Notes: generated by a model not told the origin, from the sequence alone. 64,000 bases of DNA from Paenibacillus sp. FSL R5-0766 (GCF_037971845.1 NZ_CP150227.1:434001-498000); one strand, 5' to 3'. Shown: positions 45,301 to 52,706, counted from the first letter of the stretch. Numbers and translations: made by a program.

Positions 45301-46403
45301 TACCCAATGTGTTTACGATAGAGGGACATTCGCTAACCTACCGAAAAGATGCACGATTCGTTCTGAAAGAAGTACTTATCAATGGAGAGAAGGCTTCATA
45401 TTCACTTGAGTGGGATACTCTTTCCATTCCTCTGTTAGATGATTTACATCCATCTGATCAAATTCAGGTTGAAGTGAATTATGAATTTACGGTGCCTGAG
45501 AATGGAATTCGTTTGTCTAAAACAGGAAAAAGCTATGACTTGGCAGAATGGTATCCGATGATTGCTACCTATAGCAATGGAGGCTGGAATAAGCAACCTT
45601 ACACGCCCTCTATAGAATCTTTTCATACTGGGTTTAGCGATTTTTCCTTACAATATGAACTTCCGGAAGGTTACAGGTTAATCAGTTCAGCAGATAATGA
45701 TCCTAATGAAGCGCTTAGTACTGGAAAAGTAGATATTCGAAACATAAAAGAATTGACGGTTATTGTATCTAAGGATTTAAAACCGCTCATGAAGAAAATA
45801 GAGGGAATTGAAGTAAGAGTATGGGGCACTAAGGATCAGAGGGTACAGATGGAGCAATCACTCCTTACTGCGACTGCTGCTATTACCTACTTTAATGAAA
45901 AGATAGCTCCTTACCCACATAAACAGCTTGATGTTGTTCTTGGCGAGCGTCTATCCATGGAATACCCGGGATTAGTCACCGTATATTTTAAAGAGGATAT
46001 GAAGCATACTATTGTTCATGAGATTGCACATCAATGGTTTTATGCAATCGTCAGCAGTGATCCTTACCACGATGGCTGGTTGGATGAAGGGATTACAGAA
46101 CTTAGCACATCTATATTTCTTATGGATTATTCATTTGCGGAATATCATAATGCAAATACCAAAGTATCCAATCTGCCTTTATCTGAGCTTGAGTCTGGAG
46201 ATGTCGCAGCTTACTTATATGCTCAGCCTGTGATCAAATTGAGACAACTGTTTGAGGCTTATGATGTTGAAGGTACTGATTTTTTAAAAAACTATTATAA
46301 TACCTTTCGTTATAAACAAGTGAATACGGAAGGCTTCGTAGAATTTGTGAAAGCATACTTTCAGATGACAGATAATAAGTTTTTTGAAGGATGGATCAAA
46401 TAG
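42354..46403 (+). CDS. FtsX-type ABC permease fused to M1 zinc aminopeptidase
   Basis: A 1349-aa protein. TM1 is near residues 13-33, followed by a large external domain of about 500 residues. Next comes a set of TM helices (about 545-900) with two FtsX-like triplets (ILLTLGWRHAQLRKLI and LLKAIGWRNRSISQLI). After the last TM (about 885-907) an external C-terminal part of about 440 residues is an M1 metallopeptidase: SMEYPG in place of the GAMEN loop, then HEIAH at 1222-1226 with E1245, matching HExxH-18-E. So a zinc aminopeptidase sits outside, tied to a MacB-like transporter. ATG 42354 has GGAG seven bases before it. It may process or degrade the island's peptide, or give immunity. Such an FtsX-M1 fusion is unusual. 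Confidence 0.82.
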   Translation: MLSLIWSFWWRYKERFIIMLVGILIVSSGLSFLLGLGESNKGTVMETLQNKWEVSYHILVRPPGTNFTDEKNGLFEPNIQGGISGGISQQQLKTIKKITDVEVAAPLAVIGYHRIGVKFNEEAHLKSYGIYKAKLNITANNGIQDQTTNTFTNYITYGPWYNSSETYQKYGISYFSEGTMNQYAYENAFLVGIDPVEENKLIGLEKAVIPLSNGDSRYFESSDYSQMDQQDSNKLINLPILVSDKLFGNKTYAYTYERLDLPFNTAEETEATMTEVEENGGLNYLKQIKTDESQSYTFHSDQAAQQMIASLSDTRLQDQGFQQLQKATPLAFKSVPSPFPERWPYTYRLQTFDDNDPSLKLQFPEFYRPYEVFSNPDNPEESNHFFLRPHYVGMYDPDKLQVSKQVDTRFPMDTYTTPVAKYIFDDNGRTVNPPVSISTINNPLGFMTSPPTMLTTLDAASYIMGEKPISVVRIKVNGVNEISQASKLKLEQVAADIREQTGLLTDITFASSPQPVLIQVPASGSQTKLGWIEQQWIKLGATYTLVNEVKVGFSGMLLLVVLVAIIYVIATNLVSFLARKKQFAILLTLGWRHAQLRKLIVIEAVLISVFVALVTWSIGGYFVFHGNQKISLMNFLFIGVSSLFIYIIGAVIPIILIQKINPIDAIKSGESSTNAWRIIPIIGISQLAIAHFFGKIRRNVLSVISMAFPAVLLMFFVFVTIRLQGTFYTSWLGQYAAAEIGPLHYIAVGVCLVISVLTVAELMWQNILERKQELSLLKAIGWRNRSISQLIVWEAVISGCIAGMLTLLLGLIAITILYQKFPILELWYLSLVSLVPIAASVAASLIPAFLAVRDTPQQGLVGFAQDSFLMKALTKIIFPITVILVVCVTLASFMHILTQNSEVEPEVDSESSLSASSSAYENQVSSRLGDLTGYTAKSVPNGSHAVYDLHLQMSDEETFTAKASVNITNVSNDKWDELVFYMIPNVFTIEGHSLTYRKDARFVLKEVLINGEKASYSLEWDTLSIPLLDDLHPSDQIQVEVNYEFTVPENGIRLSKTGKSYDLAEWYPMIATYSNGGWNKQPYTPSIESFHTGFSDFSLQYELPEGYRLISSADNDPNEALSTGKVDIRNIKELTVIVSKDLKPLMKKIEGIEVRVWGTKDQRVQMEQSLLTATAAITYFNEKIAPYPHKQLDVVLGERLSMEYPGLVTVYFKEDMKHTIVHEIAHQWFYAIVSSDPYHDGWLDEGITELSTSIFLMDYSFAEYHNANTKVSNLPLSELESGDVAAYLYAQPVIKLRQLFEAYDVEGTDFLKNYYNTFRYKQVNTEGFVEFVKAYFQMTDNKFFEGWIK

Positions 46404-46443
46404 GTTAGAACAGTAAGTGATAGAAATCAAGCTTACGACAGAT

Positions 46444-46477
46444 AAGCTGACCGAGTAATATAAAGGTCAGCTTTTTT
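46444..46477 (+). terminator. Terminator after the FtsX-M1 gene
   Basis: AAGCTGACC pairs with GGTCAGCTT around a 12-base loop, followed by TTTTTT. It divides the island into two transcription units. A TTGTTA-17-AATAAT pair in the next 200 bases could drive the second one. Confidence 0.75.
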
Positions 46478-46683
46478 GATTCTCTTTTTTGGAGGAAAAT
46501 AGTTAAAATGCTTTAATACGACAAAAAAAGACAAAAAAACTTAATTAAACTTATATTATTAGTTCATTAGTCATATTTACCTATAAGGGAAACTTTGTTA
46601 ATATTTGATTAATAAGTTTGTTAAAACTTATACTGAGTTTAATAATAGTAGATTTTGATTAAGCATAGAGGTGGATACTTTGA

Positions 46684-47211
46684 ATGAATAATTATTTACT
46701 GATTCTCATTGTTTTGCTGTTGCTTATTACAGTAATAACGTTAAGTGTAGTTGTTTTCAAAAAACTTAATCATTTATGGGGCGAACTCAAACAAATCCAA
46801 ACTAATAACCAGATTCATCTGAATTCATCCATTGGAGTAAACATTCATGAGCATCTCGTCGTTCCTGATCATTTGACTAGCAGGTCCTTCGTTTGTTTAG
46901 TTGCAAGCACGGGTTGTTCTCATTGCCACGAAGCCATTGAGGAGTTGTTACAGGAAAGAGATAAACTAACAGTACCAATTTTGTGCTTATTAATGGTTAC
47001 TGAAGAAACTAATGCAATGGATGATTTTCACTCTAAATTTGGAAACGAAATGGAAATTGTGGAAATGAGCATGGAGACGATGTGGAAATTAAAAATCTAT
47101 TCTGTACCTTACTACATACTGGTTGATAATGTTGGGGAGATCAAAATTCAGAAACTCACACTTAAAGCTACTTTAAAAAGTATGCATAATGTTGAAGCTT
47201 TATTTGTCTAA
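46684..47211 (+). CDS. Membrane-anchored thioredoxin-fold protein, CSHC
   Basis: A 175-aa protein. An N-terminal TM helix (about 4-25) anchors a thioredoxin-like domain outside. The active site STGCSHCHEA has C78 and C81, preceded by the strand FVCLVAS. The cis-Pro position is in YSVPYYILVD. This is MauD/TlpA-like, and such proteins reduce or oxidise thiols in the export compartment. It is the first gene of the second island operon, 26 bases before the ABC exporter gene. The substrate is likely the Cys-rich peptide encoded at the end. Oxidant or reductant role cannot be told from CSHC alone. Confidence 0.8.
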   Translation: MNNYLLILIVLLLLITVITLSVVVFKKLNHLWGELKQIQTNNQIHLNSSIGVNIHEHLVVPDHLTSRSFVCLVASTGCSHCHEAIEELLQERDKLTVPILCLLMVTEETNAMDDFHSKFGNEMEIVEMSMETMWKLKIYSVPYYILVDNVGEIKIQKLTLKATLKSMHNVEALFV

Positions 47212-47237
47212 GTCTAATCTATATTCAGGAGTGGGAT

Positions 47238-49064
47238 ATGAAAAATAATCGTCTATTGTGGGGGATTAAGTACATATGGATACATAATAAACAATTATTG
47301 ATAACTTCTGTATTGTTCAGTGTACTCTTAGGAATTGAGCCTTACTTCACATTGTTGGTTACAAAAGAACTGTTGAATGAGATATCTAATTTTATAGGTA
47401 ATGGTACTACAAGCTATTCAATTATCATTTTGTTATTATGCGCTCAAATCCTCTTACAGATTTATACTTCTTATATGAACTATCTTCAAGAATATTATGA
47501 GAAGAAGAACCTTGCTCTACTTGAACACTGTTTGAAACTTGGATTGTTTGAAAAAACTAGTACTATTCCCTTACTTGTTTACGATGATCCTGAATTTCAT
47601 AATCAATTCAGTCGAATAAACAGCAATATTGCAACGAGATTTTGGACGCCCATAAAAAATATTGTTAGTATGTTCAGAACCATTATTAGCTTAACGTCTT
47701 ATTTCCTAATATTACTTTCAATACATTGGATACTAGTACTAATCTGTTTGGCAGCTACAGTACCCTTATGTATTATTTTCACTCGCCTTGAAAAGGGGAA
47801 GTACCAATTCAATTATACAAATACTTTGTTGAATAGAGAAATTGGGTTTCTTTCTTTTATTCTTACAGATCGACAAAATATAAAGGAATTAAGGATTTTT
47901 TCTTTGAATAATTATTTTAAATTATTATGGAGCCGAAAATTCAAAGAACATGCACAAAAAACACTACAGCTTGAAATGAAACAAAACAAGATAAAAGTGG
48001 CTCTAGAAGGTATCAATTCAATTTTTTACGTAATATGTTCGCTTTTAATTCTATTTCTAATGAAGAATACACGCAGTTCTATATTAATTGGTGATTTTGT
48101 AGTTATTAATCAAGCATTGATGAGCACTCAAAGTTCGTTGAGACAGTTATCATATTCATACTCTCAGATTAGAGGGAATATTTTATATTTAGATGAGTTC
48201 TATAGTTTTATGAATGACCACTTTCTCAAGATAGATCAAAGTTTGGATGAATTATATGAGAAGGGGAAAGGGGACTTAAGTGATGAGCACATAGCTTTTC
48301 GTGACGTTTCTTTTAAATACCCAAGCGGAACGAAGGACGCCCTGCATGGAATAAGTTTTTCTGTTAATAAAGGTGAGAAGATAGCGATTCTTGGAGAAAA
48401 TGGATCTGGAAAAAGTACGTTGCTTAAATGCTTAGTAGGGCTTTATATGGAGTATAGTGGTGAAATTAGAATTCAAGGAATAAGTAGCCGGAAATACGAA
48501 GAAAATCAGCTTCGAAATAAATTTTCGGTGGTTTTCCAGGATTTTATTAAATACCCCTACTCCATTAAAGAGAATATTACTTATGGAAACATAGAAGATG
48601 CAGATAACAACGAAAAAATGATAGAATCTAGCAAAAAAGCAGGCTTTCATAATATAGTATCGCGACTTGCTGATGGTTATGATACACCATTAAGTAATTT
48701 CTTGAATCCAGGAGTAGATATCTCTGGAGGGCAATGGCAAAAGCTGGCTATATCTAGAGCGTTATTCAAAGATTCTGAGATCATGGTGTTTGACGAGCCT
48801 ACATCATCCTTAGATCCAACATCAGAAATTGGAATTTATAATCAATTATTCAGTCATACTGAAGATAAGACAATTATTTTTGTTTCTCATCGAATAGCTG
48901 CTGCAAGATTTGCTGACAAAATAATAATGATGAAAGAAGGTAAGGTTGCTGAACAAGGAAGTCATGATGAGTTAATCACTTTAAAAGGTGAGTACTATAA
49001 ATTATTTGATATGCAGTCTAGATGGCTGGTCAGCAAGAATGATTTTGGAAAAGTAGGTGTTTGA
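47238..49064 (+). CDS. ABC exporter with fused ATPase, no peptidase domain
   Basis: A 608-aa type IV half-transporter with six TM helices in the first ~320 residues and an ATPase (about 350-600): Walker A LGENGSGKST (about 385), signature DISGGQWQK, Walker B IMVFDEPTSSLDP and H-loop VSHR. No C39 peptidase precedes the TM region, so a leader peptide, if any, must be cut by another enzyme. It resembles NisT-type peptide exporters in layout. GGAGTGGG precedes the ATG. It overlaps the next gene by eight bases. Export of the 65-aa peptide is inferred from operon position. Confidence 0.85.
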   Translation: MKNNRLLWGIKYIWIHNKQLLITSVLFSVLLGIEPYFTLLVTKELLNEISNFIGNGTTSYSIIILLLCAQILLQIYTSYMNYLQEYYEKKNLALLEHCLKLGLFEKTSTIPLLVYDDPEFHNQFSRINSNIATRFWTPIKNIVSMFRTIISLTSYFLILLSIHWILVLICLAATVPLCIIFTRLEKGKYQFNYTNTLLNREIGFLSFILTDRQNIKELRIFSLNNYFKLLWSRKFKEHAQKTLQLEMKQNKIKVALEGINSIFYVICSLLILFLMKNTRSSILIGDFVVINQALMSTQSSLRQLSYSYSQIRGNILYLDEFYSFMNDHFLKIDQSLDELYEKGKGDLSDEHIAFRDVSFKYPSGTKDALHGISFSVNKGEKIAILGENGSGKSTLLKCLVGLYMEYSGEIRIQGISSRKYEENQLRNKFSVVFQDFIKYPYSIKENITYGNIEDADNNEKMIESSKKAGFHNIVSRLADGYDTPLSNFLNPGVDISGGQWQKLAISRALFKDSEIMVFDEPTSSLDPTSEIGIYNQLFSHTEDKTIIFVSHRIAAARFADKIIMMKEGKVAEQGSHDELITLKGEYYKLFDMQSRWLVSKNDFGKVGV

Positions 49065-49608
49065 GTTGGTAGAATTAATACTTGTTTTGAAATTGTTCTT
49101 GGCTCTCATCTTTCTAAGTTCTAGCATAGAGAAAATGCTGGATATGAACAAGCATAAGGGGAATGTAAGGAATTATAACATAGTTCCTAAGCAATTTTTG
49201 CATATTGCTGGAGTGCTGGATGTATCTCTTGAATTTCTAACCGGGATAGGTTTAATACTTGGCTTATATCATCCTGTTTTTTTCTCGATAGGATCATTAT
49301 TGCTGTTAGTTTACACGATTGCTATTACTATAAACTTACTACGTGGTAAGACGGATCTAAGTTGTGGGTGTAATGGAATGGTTGGAAATCACAACATTTC
49401 CTGGGTGTTAGTGATGAGGAACATAGTTTTGGTTGGATTGTGTCTTTTAGGGATTTACTTCGGTAGTTACATTGTAGAACAAAGGATAAACAACGCAAGT
49501 TATCTGTTAAAACTACTTGCTTTCTTTTCTCTTGTTTTTATATTCTTGATCACCCAGAATGTGCGAAAGGTTATTAAGTTTTATACTTTTTACAAAATTA
49601 CACGATGA
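49057..49608 (+). CDS. MauE/DoxX-like redox membrane protein
   Basis: A 183-aa membrane protein with four or five TM helices and the pair C103-G-C105 in DLSCGCNG between TM segments, a feature of the MauE (methylamine utilisation)/DoxX-like group that passes electrons or disulfides to MauD-type thioredoxins. It starts GTG at 49057 or possibly TTG at 49066; both sit in the end of the exporter gene. Flanked by two thioredoxin-fold genes, so the three may form a redox relay for disulfide bonds in the peptide. No methylamine dehydrogenase genes are here. Confidence 0.75.
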   Translation: MFELVELILVLKLFLALIFLSSSIEKMLDMNKHKGNVRNYNIVPKQFLHIAGVLDVSLEFLTGIGLILGLYHPVFFSIGSLLLLVYTIAITINLLRGKTDLSCGCNGMVGNHNISWVLVMRNIVLVGLCLLGIYFGSYIVEQRINNASYLLKLLAFFSLVFIFLITQNVRKVIKFYTFYKITR

Positions 49609-49618
49609 GGAGCTAGTT

Positions 49619-50152
49619 ATGGAACGATTTTTTATTATCTCTAATATATCCCTATGGATTATTGTTCTAATTCAATTGGTATTTATGTATCTGTTAACGA
49701 AGTCGATGGTCTCATTTATAAATAAGTTTCAAGAGACAGCTCCTGTTGATTCCACAGCTGTAGATGTAATTTTAGGCGAACAGGTTCCTGTTTTTAAAGG
49801 TAAAGACCAGAGAGGGAATATTTTTGATTCTTTAAAAATTCAAAATTCCTCCATTACAAAATTGTTATTCTTAAGTGATGAATGCGGTACTTGCAATGAA
49901 GTACTTGATAGATTGTCCAACATTCCAGATCCAAATAAATATCTGGTTATCAAGAGAGACATTAATAAAGATATTCCTTTAACTTTGAGTGACAAGGAAC
50001 AAAGGCATCCCATTATTCGATCTACTAAAGTAATGAATATATTTGGAGTAAAAAAGGTTCCGTTATTTATTACCTTGGATAAAAACGGAGTGATTCAGGG
50101 GATTGATGAATTAAAGGATGCTAACAACCTTGATAACCTTTTAGAGGCTTGA
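49619..50152 (+). CDS. Second membrane-anchored thioredoxin-like protein, CGTC
   Basis: A 177-aa protein. One TM helix (about 8-32) is followed by a linker and a redoxin domain with C89-G-T-C92 in SDECGTCNEV. KKVPLFITLD has the cis-Pro. Distinct in sequence from the first thioredoxin of the operon, and likely to work with MauE-like protein. ATG 49619 follows GAGGAG at 49608; an in-frame ATG at 49559 lies within the MauE-like gene and lacks a site. It is directly before the peptide gene (40-base gap). Confidence 0.78.
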   Translation: MERFFIISNISLWIIVLIQLVFMYLLTKSMVSFINKFQETAPVDSTAVDVILGEQVPVFKGKDQRGNIFDSLKIQNSSITKLLFLSDECGTCNEVLDRLSNIPDPNKYLVIKRDINKDIPLTLSDKEQRHPIIRSTKVMNIFGVKKVPLFITLDKNGVIQGIDELKDANNLDNLLEA

Positions 50153-50192
50153 TTAATTAAAATTCATCCAAATTCGAAAGGAGGTGAGATAA

Positions 50193-50390
50193 ATGAACTT
50201 TTTCGCTAAATCTATAGGGGTTTCTGCAAGAATAGAAATATGCTCGTGTACTTATAAAAAAAATATTTGTACTCACTCACCATGGATTTGTAATATTAAT
50301 GCTACGGGACATGGATCATCAGTCCTTGTTGACTGTACTACTGGAGAAGAGTGCAGTTCAGTGGTTCTTGAAGAATGCTGTAGGAGATAG
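50193..50390 (+). CDS. 65-aa cysteine-rich peptide, putative exported bacteriocin-like precursor
   Basis: A 65-residue peptide with no signal sequence: a 16-residue Cys-free start (MNFFAKSIGVSARIEI), then eight Cys at 17, 19, 26, 33, 48, 54, 62 and 63, and Arg-Arg at the end. An even Cys number suggests four disulfides. AAAGGAGGTGA, nearly complementary to the 16S 3' end, lies eight bases before the ATG, implying high expression. It is the last gene after exporter, MauE-like and thioredoxin genes, with a terminator after it. I recognise no known peptide family. No lanthionine, radical SAM, cyclodehydratase or glycosyltransferase gene is nearby, so disulfides are the expected modification. Bacteriocin or signal role is inferred. 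Confidence 0.75.
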   Translation: MNFFAKSIGVSARIEICSCTYKKNICTHSPWICNINATGHGSSVLVDCTTGEECSSVVLEECCRR

Positions 50391-50434
50391 GATTATTAAG
50401 AACTTTGGAAATTAATTTATCAATAGAGGAATAT

Positions 50435-50476
50435 AACAAAATGCTTTCTCATTATTTTTGAGGGAGCATTTTGTTA
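50435..50476 (+). terminator. Terminator of the peptide operon
   Basis: AACAAAATGCT..CTC pairs with GAG.GAGCATTTTGTT, with AT-rich loop and T-rich end, 45 bases after the peptide gene. Confidence 0.75.
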
Positions 50477-50503
50477 TTCAACTATATATGTACTGGCAGA
50501 TAA

Positions 50504-50773
50504 TTGTCAAACCAAGTGTGTGACAGTTCGTTTGTAAAAGATTCGGCCGTCTTCCAGCCTAAGCAATTTCGTGGTCTGTATTTCGAGTGGCTACTGATTA
50601 ATAGAGATCAGTGGTGGGCAAATTGCTCGAATGTAAAAAAACTTGCTGGCAAGGTGAAGTCCTTTTCCAGCTGGATCAAGCAAAATCTGAATGTGTCTAA
50701 CTTATTTGGAATGACGAAAAATGAAGTTCAGGGTCAGCATACGGCGGGAGTCGGCAAAAATGACCGAACCTAA
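50504..50773 (+). pseudogene. IS4-family transposase remnant, frameshifted
   Basis: The frame here contains SSWIKQNLNVSNLFGMTKNEVQ-like sequence (in two parts: WIKQNLNV and LFGMTKNEV), close to the WIKQHL.IK.FFGTSENAV box of IS4-type transposases. Just upstream, in another frame, WQGEVLF matches the RWQVELFF that should come directly before it, so one inserted base splits the motif. No catalytic DDE residues are complete and no ribosome site exists. It is a decayed insertion element at the right edge of the island. The upstream half of the frame is not recognisable. Confidence 0.5.
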
Positions 50774-51039
50774 GCAAGTAGAACTTTCACATACTCGTTT
50801 GTTGCGTTTGTTTCTTACGAACAATTGCCCATAGAATGATGAATGGTGATGCAACAGAATTATTTTTTAATTTGGTTTTTCACCAAAAATTATATGATTA
50901 GGATATTCAACAGGCTCGGCTCCAAGTAACACATAACTTGGGACGGCCTGATCCTCGAAGAGAATGATAATGCAGAAAGTGGGCACGTTATATAAAGGAA
51001 CATCATATTGAAGATAAACACATAAGGGAGGATTCTACG

Positions 51040-51225
51040 ATGACACAGAACAATCAACCTCAGGACGAGGCGGAAATTCGCAACAAGCTGGATGAAGACG
51101 GGGATTCCTTGATGGAGAAAAAGAAGATTTTGAGCGGAGTAGACATTGAACCGCAGGCGGACGAATGGGCGGCGAAGCCATCACCTGTTGCTTTTAATGA
51201 AGGAAATACTTCTTCGAAAAAATAA
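51040..51225 (+). CDS. Small hypothetical protein, 61 aa
   Basis: A hydrophilic, acidic 61-residue protein without Cys, signal or TM segment (NQPQDEAEIRNKLDEDGDSL and on), probably partly disordered. AAGGGAGG lies about nine bases before the ATG, and a terminator follows. Composition is back to the chromosomal norm after the AT-rich island. No family or function is recognised. Confidence 0.6.
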   Translation: MTQNNQPQDEAEIRNKLDEDGDSLMEKKKILSGVDIEPQADEWAAKPSPVAFNEGNTSSKK

Positions 51226-51274
51226 ACAACATGAGCATCCTACGGGCTTGATGGAATGAAGATAAATTTAGCGA

Positions 51275-51304
51275 AGCAGGTACCCTTATGGTATCTGCTT
51301 TTTG
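51275..51304 (+). terminator. Terminator of 61-aa gene
   Basis: AGCAG.TACC pairs with GGTA.CTGCT around a short loop, followed by TTTTT. Confidence 0.65.
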
Positions 51305-51348
51305 GTTGTATAATAATGTAAAATTAAGTAGACGAAAGAGTGATGGGG

Positions 51349-51837
51349 ATGAGTACAGGTACGATTAACATCCGAAAGGCAGAAATGAGGGACTACTCTG
51401 GCGTGTCATTGTTGATGGATGACCTGCACCAGATGCATGTCGAGGCGCGGCCGGACCTATACAGAGCGTTAGAGACCAGAATGGAGGAAAAGGAGTTCAC
51501 CGAACTGCTGGAAACGGACAAGCGTTACCTGTATGTTGCCGAGTCTTCCGAAACGGGGTTGATTCTGGGTTACGGGAGTGCACAGTTAAGTGTTATTCAA
51601 GATAACTCATTGATGGTGGATCGCAAGATGTTGTACATCCATGAACTTGTAGTGGATACCAAACATCGGGGCCAAGGAACAGGTAAACAGTTACTACAAG
51701 CATTCATCGAGCTAGGGAGAGAGCTTCAGGCAGATAGCGTGGAATTGTCCGTGTCAACGTTTAACTCTGGGGCACAGGCTTTCTATGAACAGATGGGTCT
51801 GGTTGTTCGTAGTAGCAGGATGGAGTATATCTTGTAA
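51349..51837 (+). CDS. GNAT family N-acetyltransferase
   Basis: A 162-aa acyl-CoA-dependent acetyltransferase. The GNAT fold shows IRKAEMRDYSGV at strand 1, IHELVVDTKHRGQGTGKQLLQ as the acetyl-CoA loop (motif A, R/Q-x-x-G-x-G/A form, given in parts: ELVVDTKHRG, QGTGKQL), and AQAFYEQMGLV as motif B. Start uncertain among 51340, 51343 and 51349; the last gives the most usual N-terminus and a ten-base spacing from GAAAGAG. The substrate cannot be predicted. Confidence 0.8.
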   Translation: MSTGTINIRKAEMRDYSGVSLLMDDLHQMHVEARPDLYRALETRMEEKEFTELLETDKRYLYVAESSETGLILGYGSAQLSVIQDNSLMVDRKMLYIHELVVDTKHRGQGTGKQLLQAFIELGRELQADSVELSVSTFNSGAQAFYEQMGLVVRSSRMEYIL

Positions 51838-51900
51838 GATGCATCGCTCTATTTAATTCCGAATAAGCCTATCCATTTTTAATAAAATATCAGAACACTC

Positions 51901-51929
51901 TTGAATACCCCCATGGGGTATGTTACTCT
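51901..51929 (+). promoter_or_regulatory. csoR promoter with CsoR operator in the spacer
   Basis: TTGAAT (51901) - 17 bases - TACTCT (51924). The spacer holds ATACCCCCATGGGGTAT (51905-51921), a near-perfect palindrome of the G-tract CsoR type. CsoR bound here would block the promoter until Cu(I) is sensed. Confidence 0.7.
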
Positions 51930-51958
51930 TAGAAAAGAACGAAAGAAAAGGGGTGTTC

Positions 51959-52360
51959 ATGATGGATCATCAGAGCCATCCCGAGGAACCTTTGCAATCC
52001 TCCAAGTCAGATTCAACGGAAGCTTTGGCTACAGTCCAAGAAGCGGCAACCTGTCATGCCGAGGGCAGTGATGGGAAGCATGTGCGCAAGAGTCACCATT
52101 CGCAGGAGATGAAGGGTAACCTGGTCTCTCGTTTGAACCGTGTGGAAGGTCAGATTCGCGGGATCAAAGGATTGATCGAAAAGGATACGTACTGTGATGA
52201 TGTGCTGACGCAGATTGCGGCGGCTCAGTCTGCTCTTAATTCGGTAGGCAAGCTTCTGCTTGAAGGTCATATGAAGAGTTGTATCGTTGAGCGTATTCAG
52301 GCTGGTGAACATGAGGTTGTGGATGAACTGCTGGTTACGATGCGGAAGTTAATGAAGTAA
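51959..52360 (+). CDS. csoR: Copper-sensing repressor CsoR
   Basis: A 133-aa repressor of the CsoR/RcnR (DUF156) family. The helical domain starts SRLNRVEGQIRGIK. The Cu(I) ligands are Cys in DTYCDDV, then His and Cys in GHMKSCIVE (the C-H-C triad). A 45-residue N-terminal extension with two His and one Cys (CHAEGSDGKH) is longer than in B. subtilis CsoR and may also bind metal. ATG 51959 follows AAAAGGGG. It represses copZ and copA and itself through the palindromes at 51905 and 52718. Confidence 0.9.
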   Translation: MMDHQSHPEEPLQSSKSDSTEALATVQEAATCHAEGSDGKHVRKSHHSQEMKGNLVSRLNRVEGQIRGIKGLIEKDTYCDDVLTQIAAAQSALNSVGKLLLEGHMKSCIVERIQAGEHEVVDELLVTMRKLMK

Positions 52361-52419
52361 GCTGAATCAATTTACCTAATTAATTTATCATTTTAATATA
52401 CCCCAAGGAGGAATTTACA

Positions 52420-52620
52420 ATGTCTAATGTTACGTTGAACGTTACTGGAATGTCCTGCAATCACTGCGTGAAATCAGTTGAAGAAGCTGTGAAGAATACC
52501 GGTGCGAGTGGTAAGGTTGATCTGGCAGCGGGAACAGTAGCGGTGGAATATGATGAGCAGAAAGTGAACGTGGATCAGATCAAAGCTGCCATTGAAGATC
52601 AGGGATACGATGTAGTCTAA
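52420..52620 (+). CDS. copZ: Copper chaperone CopZ
   Basis: A 66-aa ferredoxin-fold HMA protein with GMSCNHC (MxCxxC, Cu(I)-binding Cys at 13 and 16 of the chain, approximately). It carries Cu(I) to the N-terminal domains of CopA. AAGGAGG precedes the ATG and its TACCCCAAGG context resembles half a CsoR site. It follows csoR by 59 bases and is probably transcribed with it, ending at a strong terminator before copA. Confidence 0.92.
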   Translation: MSNVTLNVTGMSCNHCVKSVEEAVKNTGASGKVDLAAGTVAVEYDEQKVNVDQIKAAIEDQGYDVV

Positions 52621-52629
52621 CGGGATCAC

Positions 52630-52706
52630 AGGCTTAAACCGAACATGCTCATGGGCACAAAGAGGGCAAACCCCTTTTCCCATGAGTCAGGTTTAAGCCT
52701 AATTTT
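52630..52706 (+). terminator. Terminator between copZ and copA
   Basis: AGGCTTAAAC pairs with GTTTAAGCCT outside a CTCATGGG/CCCATGAG inner stem, followed by AATTTT. Confidence 0.75.

Noticed and set aside
49057..49608. MauE-like gene considered as part of methylamine utilisation
   Set aside because: No methylamine dehydrogenase subunit genes are nearby; context is a peptide exporter.
41665..50390. Island considered as a lanthipeptide, sactipeptide or glycocin locus
   Set aside because: No LanB/C/M, radical SAM, cyclodehydratase or glycosyltransferase gene is present, and the exporter lacks a C39 peptidase.
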